From Dendrophyllia cribrosa (lineage: Eukaryota; Cnidaria; Anthozoa; Scleractinia; Dendrophylliidae), in NCBI GenBank assembly GCA_024195265.1, contig JAJLRJ010000005.1:20265536-20329535 (forward strand): a stretch of 64,000 nucleotides of DNA, read 5' to 3'. Below the pieces are notes generated by a model, which worked only from the letters and a program-made list of their open reading frames with translations, ran no database searches and was not told where the DNA came from. The translations under genes were made by a program, and so were the position numbers. Shown here piece by piece: positions 55,414 to 64,000 of the stretch (positions are counted from its first letter, which is position 1; each line of letters starts with the position of its first letter).

Positions 55414-56233
55414 ATTAGTCAGCAAAGAGTGACTAATGTTTAAAGGAATGATTAGAAGCAGTTTTTCATGATGTGCTGTAATTTTTAATATTTAACCTAG
55501 AATAGATTTAGCATTTCGTTTTAAATGTTCACTTCGGTAAGTCACATGGCATAATTTGTTGTTTTTGGCTTATTTTTTTTTTAAAAAAAACGTCAAACAA
55601 TATAAAAGGAATGAATTAAGCAGTTTTTCATGCTGTGCTGTAACCTGAACAATTTGGTATTTCGTTTCAAATTTCCGCTTTGGTCATTCACTTGACATCT
55701 TTTGTTGTTTTTGGCTGATTGTTTTTCTTTTTTTAAAAAAAAAAACTTTAAATATTATACGGAAAGCTTTAAGCACGACAGCTCTGGATGACGGACATAT
55801 GTTTGAAGAATAACACACCCTTGATTTACAGTCTTAAGTAATAACGTTTATATCACAATGTTAAAATTTTTTAAATTCTCAAGTATCCAGAAAATTCACA
55901 TTTATTCACATTTAATATCAGTTTATGGCTTTGGATGTGGCCTGAATAAACGTACTCTTGCGTCGCGTGTAAGTTTCCACACACAAATAAAATTGCTCTA
56001 AAATTACATATGCAAGGACGACTATCTTGAGAGAACTTATAGTAGAAGTAGTTATTATCATTTGGTCGTTTAGAGGAAAAACCAAAAAAAGCTTGAATTT
56101 TTATTAAGTGCTGTAAATAAAAAACTTTGCCAACTTTTGCTTGTCAAACTGAAATAAGCCTCATGATCAGATTTTCTAAGGTTTTCTTTTCCAGTACTAA
56201 ACACTAGTAAATTAGAAACTGTATTTCATTGTG
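55414..56233. other. Spacer before the 56297 cassette
   Basis: Two imperfect copies of about 150-180 bp (55441-55580 and 55600-55745: CAGTTTTTCATG...TGTGCTGTAA...TTGTTGTTTTTGGCT). No signal exon of the family type was found. Confidence 0.5.
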
Positions 56234-56296
56234 ATGGATGTTCTCCGAATTTTGCTGAATAGCAATTTTTCATTTCTATTTTCATTTTATTTTCAG

Positions 56297-57966
56297 ATTA
56301 AAGGACAACAAAAGGAAGGTATGCTTACGTTATATATTTTTTCTTTATTTTAATAATTATTTCTGCGGGAATGGGGGCTCGGCCAGTTACGGAGTGAGTT
56401 TAGTTAATCTAGAGCCTGAAATGTGAAACTTAAGAATATAGCCAATAGTATGGACAGCTATTAAAGATTGACTTCGCCGACTGATCTTCAGCCGACGAAT
56501 AATTTGCCTTTTTAAAATTACATAATTAACTTTTTGGTAATTTTTTTTAGCGCTGAGCATTAGCCCTAGTAAAGAAATGAGGACCACACGAGGCAAAGGA
56601 AAACTTCCCACGACCTCCTGATTAGCTCTTCCGTCGCTCCATCGTTTGAGCTACGAGGCCATACGGAAGCAGGTCGTGGGTTATAAGGTGGCAATTCGTG
56701 GCAATTCTCGTCGTGGGTTCGAATCTCACCGCGGTCAAAACATTTTTCTTTACCTTGTGTAGTCCCCATTTCCTTGACCGAGGTTTACGCTCAGTTAGAA
56801 ATTCATGGGTTGTGCTCAGCATTGAAAGTTAAGTAAATAATCCGCCTTTAGTTTAGAGCAGTTTTCAATTGAGTATCGAAAGTAATTACACAATTGCTTT
56901 GGTTTTGCATTGCTACGCTTTGTGATTGGCTAAAAAATCTCGCGCCACTTTCTCGACCAATCAGAAGTAAAACCAAAACCAATCGTGACTTGCTCGCACG
57001 CGTTTTCCCGCGCTTGGCGCCCGCGACATGTAATTGCTTCGAGCTCTGATTGGTTCATTGGATTGTTTACGACTGCTGTGATTGGTCAGAGGAATTACTT
57101 TGGTTTTGGTTTTACGATACTCAATTGAAAACTGCTCTAATTTGCTCAACTTATAATCACGAGCCAGATTCATGAAGCCCTTCTAGGCTTAAAGTGCCTA
57201 TAACCCCTAGAAAGCTATTTTCAGAATCAACTCTATGTACATTGAATAGTTGAATGGTAAAATATTTCTGGTTTTGAACGTCGCGTTTGAGAGTTATAGA
57301 GATTTGAATTTACAAAATGCTAATTAGATGACGTCAACCCGGGAATCATTTATTATACAACTACTTGTTTTCACCTCCAAGAACTATTTTTTACGAATCA
57401 ATCGACTATCCACAGTTTATTTTTAACATTTATCAAATTAATTATCTTCAAGCTGTAAACTGCGCATTGTAAATTGATGTAGAAATAATGGCAAATTCCC
57501 GGGTTGACGTCATCTAATTAGCATTTTGTAAATTCAAATCTCTATAACTCACAAACGCGAAGTTCAAAACCAGAAATATTTTACCAATCAACTATTCAAT
57601 GTACATAGAGTTGATTCTGAAAATAACTTTCTAGGGGTCACAGTATAGGCACTTTAAAGTGTATCGTTAGAATTTGTAGAACTCACTTTTGTTACATTTT
57701 CAAGTTTTAATCCAGGCACTGGCTCACAGAAATTTATAGAAATACATTGCATGAATTGCGGTTAAAATTCTTGTGTTTTTTCCTTCTTCCATCTAGGTGG
57801 TTGTTGTCCAAATCCATGTCCACTGAACATGGTAAAGTGTTACAGTCCTTGTACCCCTACTAACCCTTGTGGTAAGGGTTTTGAATGCAAACCTTGCTAC
57901 TGTGCACGTGGTGCTTGCTATTATACTTGTCACCCAAAGCTGATCGAACCCGTGGGAGACGCATAG
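56297..57966 (+). CDS. Cysteine-rich peptide cassette, exons 2 and 3 (11 cysteines)
   Basis: Exon 2 is 56297-56318 (IKGQQKE, donor gtatgc) and exon 3 is 57797-57966 (acceptor ATCTAG, stop TAG). The framework has an extra cysteine at the start: CC-x3-C-x6-C-x3-C-x5-C-x5-C-x2-C-x1-C-x4-C-x3-C. AATAAA at 58046. No standard signal exon is near. An ATG at 56234 reads in frame through the pyrimidine tract into exon 2, giving a Phe-rich 21-residue N-terminus that could serve as a signal peptide if that intron is not used. The exon at 51283 could also be its first exon. The intact counterpart of the pseudo-exons at 4608 and 62718. Confidence 0.7.
56557..56770 (-). repeat. tRNA-derived SINE, rearranged copy
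   Basis: Shares the GAGC(G/A)TTAGCCCTAGTAA flank and body of 14945-15140. The A-box region (GAGCTACGAGGCC on +) and a B box (GGGTTCGAATCTCACC on +) are now in opposite orientations, so the copy is internally rearranged. It lies in the intron of the 56297 cassette. Confidence 0.6.
56855..57138. mobile_element. MITE with AGAGCAGTTTTCAATTGAG ends
   Basis: AGAGCAGTTTTCAATTGAGT is inverted at 57119-57138. Interior CCAATCA/TGATTGG pairs and CACGCGTTTTCCCGCGCTTG. Located in the intron of the 56297 cassette; truncated copy at 33955-34160. Confidence 0.85.
57189..57657. mobile_element. 470-bp foldback element with ~165-bp arms
   Basis: 57189-57353 is inverted at 57487-57657 (for example CCCGGGAAT / ATTCCCGGG-type blocks and GATGACGTCAACCCGGG). 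Arms make up about 70% of the element. It lies just 140 bp upstream of exon 3 of the 56297 cassette. Confidence 0.85.
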
Positions 57967-60159
57967 AATGAAAACACTAGGGATACGTGTGCCCGAAATG
58001 ATAATGATGGGCTTGTATAAGCAATACGTGTGTAATTAAAAAGGCAATAAAGTGAAAGCAAAATAAGTGTAGTCGTGATAAATAAAATTAAAAATTAGTC
58101 TACGGGATAAAACCTGTGTATGTAGCGAATAAATATATGCCCATCGACCATCAATGAGATTAAGTTAGCCAGACTTGCATAATAAGTTGTCTTTATTTGC
58201 TGCATTCAGGCAGTCAAGTTGCATAATTTTTGAAGTCCTATGTAAAACGTTTAACATAAAGTTAAAAACAAACACGCACACTTACAGTTGATGTTGAAAG
58301 TTTAGAAATACGTTTTAAATGAACTGAATAAATCGAGTCACTTTAAGCTGTATCAACGACTGGTTTTATATAGAAGCACCAACGTTCGAAGAAACCCTCT
58401 CAAATGTAGAAAATAGTCGTCATTATCATTTCCATCGGGTTCCTAAAGCCTGGTTTCCATATAATCGCAAGGATCGTAAGGAAATAAAAAAAAGGATCAC
58501 AGCGATCGCAGAAAAAAGTGTTGTGCGACCCTTGCGATTATATGCAAACCAAAAACTTTGCCATCCTTGCAATCGTTACAATTCTTGCGATCCTTGCGAT
58601 TGCGATCGCAGAGATAGAAAAATTTCTATCTCTGCGATCTTTGTGATCCTTGCGATCGAGAGGTTTTTATATGGAAACCACTCTTGCGATCCTTGCGATC
58701 CAAAATGTCCCAGAAAGCATTGCACCCCAAAGCCTTGTATCCCATAATACACTTACAGTTTATCGGATCCAGGCCTATTCGACGTTTCCTCGCGATCGCT
58801 GCGATCATATGGAAAACCTGAGGTCTCAGCGATCACAAGGATCGCAAGAATCGCAGCGATCGTCGATCGTAACGATCGCTGCGATCGTTGCGATTATATG
58901 GAAACAAGAACAATAGATTTTGCTCATTTGCATTAGATTCGGCACATGTGAAGTTCGACGTTTGAACCGGGCCTAACAGCACAAATTGTCGCATTAGGGT
59001 CCAGGCAAAGAAAAAATAAATCGTCACAGATTGTTTTAAAAAAACCCACCAAAAAAGTGAAGCAACAGATTCACCAAAAAAATCACTTTAAGTGTCAATG
59101 TATTTAACACGAAAATGCTAATTGAGAACACTGTTTTCCGATAGAAGACTATAACATCAGCCATTCATTGCCGTTCATTCGTTATCCTGTGTATACAAAT
59201 AAATGTCTAATATCATTAAAATGTGGAGAACATTTCAATTTTTATCTCGAGTAGATTGACAAATGTCAAAGTGCCAAGAATAATTTCTATCAAAGTAAAT
59301 AACTATTAAAGTGTTAAATGTTCGGTTTGATCTTATTTCTTTAATTTAAACTTCGGCTAATAATACCTCATTAGAAATTTATCTATTGGTAACAATAATT
59401 GGCAATAATTATAGCTACAATGTTTGTATAATCGTAACTTTTAGTTTCGTGAATTTCAGCACGAAAATCAGTTGCTCTGTACTTATAACTTATGCAAAGG
59501 ACAATATCGGCTTTTCGTTTATAATGTTCTCAGCCGCCTAGAGCTATCAAACTTTATTATCAACAAATACATGCGACTGACTAAAATACTCAGGATAACT
59601 GAATGTTCTTCACCTAACAGCTGTGAACTTCGGAGAACGCTTTACTATGATCGCGTAAACTGCAAGCATCATAAACCGGTGAGCGCATGAAAAGAGTTTT
59701 CTTCACAATCCCACATCATCCCTTTTCTTTGTTTTCGGAGAATGAAAAGTGTCGTTTTGGATACGAAATAAGTTCAGCTAGGCTTTTCGAGAAAGTAGCT
59801 TGTAAATTCGGTGATAAAATTCATTCTCTAAAATGTTCTGCTTTTCACATGTTCCGGCAGCCGAAAGAACCGAAAAGCTCAAACTGTATTAACTTTCATA
59901 TTAAAGTTTCCGTTAAAAACACTAAGTAACATGATATGGAAAAATAGTACAACGCCATTCCACGCATTTTCCTAAATATTCCTCGTTGGGCGTCTCTGGT
60001 CTACCATACCTCGAAGGTGCGGCAGCAGATAGTAAACAAAAAAAACTCTTGGCTTTGCAAACGTTTGTTACATTGCATAGCAATTTTCCTTACTTTGATT
60101 GTAACACACAGCGGATAAGGTAACATTTCTTGCTGTTTCATTTTGCTGCAGATAAAAGC

Positions 60160-60955
60160 ATGAAGTTCCTAATTTTGTTGGGTATTCTGTGCGTTTTGTG
60201 CCTCGACGTTGGACAGGTAATATGATCGTCATAAAAAGAAAGTGATTTTGCTTCAATCTTCTGTACAATTACATTTTGTTAAGTTTGAAAATATTTGCGT
60301 CAAGGTTGGCATTAAATCTCCAAAAGAGAATGTTCCATTTTATCGTACAAAAAGCTGATGATAGACGTAATATATTGTCATTTGCAAGGTTGGGTAATCT
60401 GTACCCAACATTTTATCCCTGATCTGTGTTAAGCAAAAGGGTGCCATAAAATAACTTTTAACCTAAATCATTTTGAAATCAAACTGAAATGAGTCCAAAC
60501 CTGAATGCATCATTCAGTAAATTATATATTTTTTTTCAGGTTACAGGAGATCATCACGGTAAGTCTGTAGTTTTGTGTTTTTGCTGTTCTTTTTCATTCT
60601 GTACAAGGTTACAATATAGCCGGACGGTCTTTTCAATTTGCGCGCAAGTTTAGACCCTTTAACGAATATTCTAAATGTTGTGTGTTGAGTTGTTGATCAC
60701 AGGTTTCTCACTTCATGACAGGTTTACAACAAATAAAACTATTACACTTGTAAAATCCACGTTGTAAATTGCGGTTGGAATATAAACTAATCTTGTTTCT
60801 TTTTTCTTTAAGGTTGTCCTAGGCCATGTCACCTTCGCATGGTGCAGTGTATAGAAGACCCGTGTAAATCGAATCCTTGTCCTAAGGAAGACGAATGTAG
60901 AAAGTGTGAGTGTGGCAAATGTTATTTCACTTGCCACAAACCGCTGGTAGGCTGA
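60160..60955 (+). CDS. Secreted 10-cysteine peptide, 3 exons (copy 2)
   Basis: The exons are 60160-60216, 60540-60558 and 60813-60955, the same structure as the gene at 2050. It differs from that copy by two replacements: Phe9 to Ile in the signal peptide and Lys21 to Thr in the exon-2 linker. The cysteine exon is identical in protein sequence. Splice sites, frame and stop are all intact. It is either a very recent paralog or the same locus assembled twice. Function is as for copy 1: a secreted disulfide-rich peptide of unassigned family. Confidence 0.85.
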
Positions 60956-62717
60956 AGTATATGTGGATGATGTTCTGAAACAGCACAGCGATTATCGACT
61001 CATAGTAAATCAAGAAAAGTAAAGCGTTATACATACGCTGTGTAAACAATGATTGTAGAATTAAAACCAACATCTGATTGAAAGACAGTGTGGTAGTCTT
61101 GATATGTACCTCTAGCGCACTCGCACTCGGGAGGCACTCGCATGCAGGTCACTTCCTTCACTTGTGCCTGTGATATCATTTCTCGAGTCATTCGCGACAT
61201 CTTAAAAGTGACATCTTAGTTTGTCGAATATTTTTTTTCGAACGGTATTATTATTAGTTACGCCAGAAACCCATTAGTCGGTTGAAACGTGTAACGCGCA
61301 TTCACAGCTTCCGAATGTTCATTTTTTGCTTAGTACCACATTTGGAAACCCCTCGGTCCCTCGATATTGGAAACAAGTTGTTCTAGCGAATTGATTGGTT
61401 AATGTTTTTATCTTGATTTTCCAAATATGGCTGTAACAACTTCTTAGCAAATTGAATAATCGGAAGCTTGTTTTGAAGCGTACAAGAGCCAGTTGCACGT
61501 TTCAACCCACTTATGGGTTTCTGGTTATGCTGAAAAAGAAATTGCAAAAGTGATTGAAGTAAATAACGGCTAAGAATCCAAAAGTTCTACCAAAATGGCA
61601 ATTTTGATTTCTAGACCGCCAACCTCGTTCCTAGGGTTTTCTCCTTCCCGTCCCCTGGAGCGAGAGAGAGAAAGACCCTGGCACAGGCTGGTCACGTGTC
61701 TCCCAGAATAAAAAATTCCCCACTAGGGGTCCCTGTTTCTGGACATTTTGTCACCAAAAGTTTTTGTCAACGTCAAAACGATGCTGTCTTCGGCGGTTGA
61801 GATCCGCTTTATTTTTTTAGCAGCCTTCACTTTGCGATCGTAGCTACTGGAACATAAATCTCAAACCAAAACAATTCAAGTGCCTGGAAGTAATTTACTC
61901 TGTAATATATACTATCGGTGTACTGCCAACAGTATACGGAAGATCGATCATCTTCCATCTTTTACCCGGGCTTTTCTTGGACAAAATCAACTCTCGATCG
62001 ACACAGACAGTCTCGCCAATTTATCCCGTTATTGTCGTCGTTTCGCCGTTGAACTCTCTGATAAGCGACCAGATCAGAAGAAATAACGAAGGAAAAGTCA
62101 AAACGGCTATGCTTAATGTAAGAAAGGCCAAAGACAATCTAGAGCTGGATGAGACGAGCGAGACAAACTCTTCGTGGCTAAAAGATGCGAAATACGATAT
62201 AATTTTCACTTCTTGTTATAATTTTCACATCAGTTCTTCCGCAGTTGCGAGCAGCGCTCGATTATTCTTCGCAAACAAATTCTTGGAGTGCGAGATATCT
62301 CCTACAGACTTGCAAAGCCTACAGCAACTCGTATTTAAATTATACGTGACCAGAAGCCGCAAAAATCTTTTTTGCAATTTGGCGTCTGAATATTCGAAAT
62401 TTGACCTCTCGCGGGTACATTTACTTCGCGGAGACACAAACCAGATCTGTTATTTTTTATGCAAATATTCTCCGTTCCCTGGTAGGCTAAGTACAACCAA
62501 ACTCCCGACTTGGCAGCCCCTCCCTCCATGTTTTCTTTTGTAATCTCCCAGATTCTGGGAGACACGTGACCAGCCTGTGCCAGGGTCTTTCTCTCTCTCG
62601 CTCCAGGGGGCGGGAAGAAGAGAGACCCTGGGAACGAGGTTGCTAGACCGCCTGTTAATTGTAATCCACTTCCATCCTTCTATCCCAAATTTACATTTTT
62701 GGAGCGCGTTTTTTGGG

Positions 62718-62874
62718 GTGGTTGTTGTCCAAATCCATGAACATTGTAAAATGTTACAGTCCTTGTACCCCTACTAACCCTTGTGGTAAGGGTTTTGAAT
62801 GCAAACCTTACTACTGTGGTGCTTGCTATTATACTTGTCACCCGAAGCTGATCGTACCCGTGGGAGACAAATAA
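62718..62874 (+). pseudogene. Decayed cysteine-rich terminal exon, second copy
   Basis: Same lesions as the pseudo-exon at 4608-4764: frame-breaking deletion, lost acceptor and cysteine-to-tyrosine change. The decay therefore predates the 5.08-kb duplication. Confidence 0.75.
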
Positions 62875-63190
62875 CTGATGAAAACAGGGATGCGTATGAC
62901 CCGAAATTACGGGTCTTTCTGCATGTACCGGTACCCATGAACCACTCATTGTCTTCTATTGTTTGTGAGGCATTGTAGTTTTGGTCTTGTTTTGCATTTG
63001 TATTATTGTCGTTCTTTGTTCCTTTTGTTTTACGTAATATGTGCTCCGGTACATGCAGAAGGAACCGAAATTACAGTCTCATATACATCATGATGGGCTT
63101 TGTATCAGCAATGCGTGTGTAATTAATTAAAAAGGCAATAAAGTGAAAGCAAAATAAGTGTAGTCGTGATAAATAAAATTGAAAATTATT

Positions 63191-64000
63191 AACTGGCTCG
63201 TCGCTCAGCGACGAGACAGTTCTTAAAATACCCTCTTTTTTTTTTTTTTTTTTTTTTTTTTCCTGTCGGGTCACCTGCCCCGGGAATCGCTTTTGCTGCG
63301 GCCAACACCGTACCTAGTTTACTTCCGGTTTTCAGAAATGGCGTAATCAGTGATGTCGCAACTATAATTCAAATATTTACCGTTATAATTTCAACGGAAT
63401 TGTTAAACATTAAATCGCTGTGATTTCAGGATGTGTTCTATTTCTGGTAAAAGGAAAGCGGGTTGAACTTTTCTAACCAAATCAATTGTCAAACAGTTGA
63501 GTTTAGATCGAAAAACACGTCCCGGCAAGTCAACTGCTGAGTAAACAGCATTACGCCATGGAGCACGTTGAAATTCCAAACATCTCGAATTTATGTCACG
63601 CTATGGTCGGCTGTTAATTATTTGATCGATCATGTTGACATTGTTAATTTATTCGAAATCCTATCACCGATTCTCCAAAATGCCTGTGTTTAAACAATCC
63701 TGATTCCTTGTAGTAGCACAGGCTTCCCAAGCTCAAAATTCGTCTTTTTGATGTGTTTTTGAGAGCCCTTCGGGCGGCCGACTCTACACACGCTATGCGA
63801 CAGCTTGTGTATATAGAGAAATGTATGGGAAAATCACGGATTCTCTAAAATTGGGTAAATAACTATCTATTTTGAAATAAAGTTTACCTACCTCAAATGT
63901 GTCGCTTACTTGTGTCTTGTACCGAATTTGAAGCCATTCCGACGCCATAGCGAAGTTATTCGAAGTCGTTGTCTCGAGCGTGTTGGGCAATTTTTCTGAT
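63191..64000. other. Right-end spacer
   Basis: A short hairpin (CTCGTCGCTCAGCGACGAG at about 63197) and a T-tract at 63237-63261, then unique-looking AT-rich sequence. No gene supported. Confidence 0.4.

Larger units (their letters stand above)
58111..63190. repeat. Right copy of the 5.08-kb direct repeat
   Basis: Near-identical to 1-5080. It follows directly on the 3' flank of the cysteine-rich cassette that ends at 57966. It stops matching at about 63190, where the left copy runs on into an older paralogous unit but this copy runs into unrelated sequence with a hairpin and a T-tract. Confidence 0.95.

Overview
The window looks like nuclear DNA of an anthozoan cnidarian, most likely a stony coral. 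This is inferred from short phase-matched exons with GT/AG introns, AATAAA signals, Penelope-like retroelements, tRNA-derived SINEs, and a very dense load of MITE-like inverted-repeat elements. There is a 500-base assembly gap at 23501-24000. Most of the sequence is intron, spacer or transposon debris, and only a few host genes can be supported.

The main theme on the + strand is a dispersed cluster of small secreted cysteine-rich peptide genes. Each is built from the same three exon types: a 57-nt signal-peptide exon ending in phase 0, a 19-28-nt linker exon running from phase 0 to phase 1, and a terminal exon with 10 (once 11) cysteines. Complete copies lie at 2050-2845, 51283-52080 and 60160-60955. 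Exon 2 + exon 3 pairs without a convincing first exon lie at 12310-13170, 46133-47361 and 56297-57966. Decayed terminal exons lie at 4608-4764 and 62718-62874. The peptide family could not be matched to a named family.

A second, unusual arrangement links a signal exon (26005), a linker exon (26360), a sushi/CCP exon (34198), an exon with a polybasic RRRKR site (41942) and the pair at 46133/47231. All phases fit and the reading frame closes at 229 codons. This may be one gene encoding a furin-cleavable CCP-cysteine-rich precursor.

On the - strand, 17076-18665 is one long ORF for a secreted or membrane SGNH-hydrolase-fold protein.

Layout: 1-5090 is a gene unit that reappears almost base for base at 58111-63190. 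5110-6540 is an older copy that has lost its gene. 7-10 kb holds chimeric repeats and RecQ-helicase fragments. 11-16 kb has hAT-like and piggyBac-like elements, SINEs and the 12-13 kb peptide pair. 17-18.7 kb is the SGNH gene. 19-25 kb is MITEs, a 65-bp minisatellite and the gap. 26-47 kb is the putative chimeric gene, its introns filled by long inverted-repeat elements, a 5S-rRNA-carrying MITE, Penelope and LINE fragments. 47-58 kb holds LINE debris, satellites and two more peptide cassettes.
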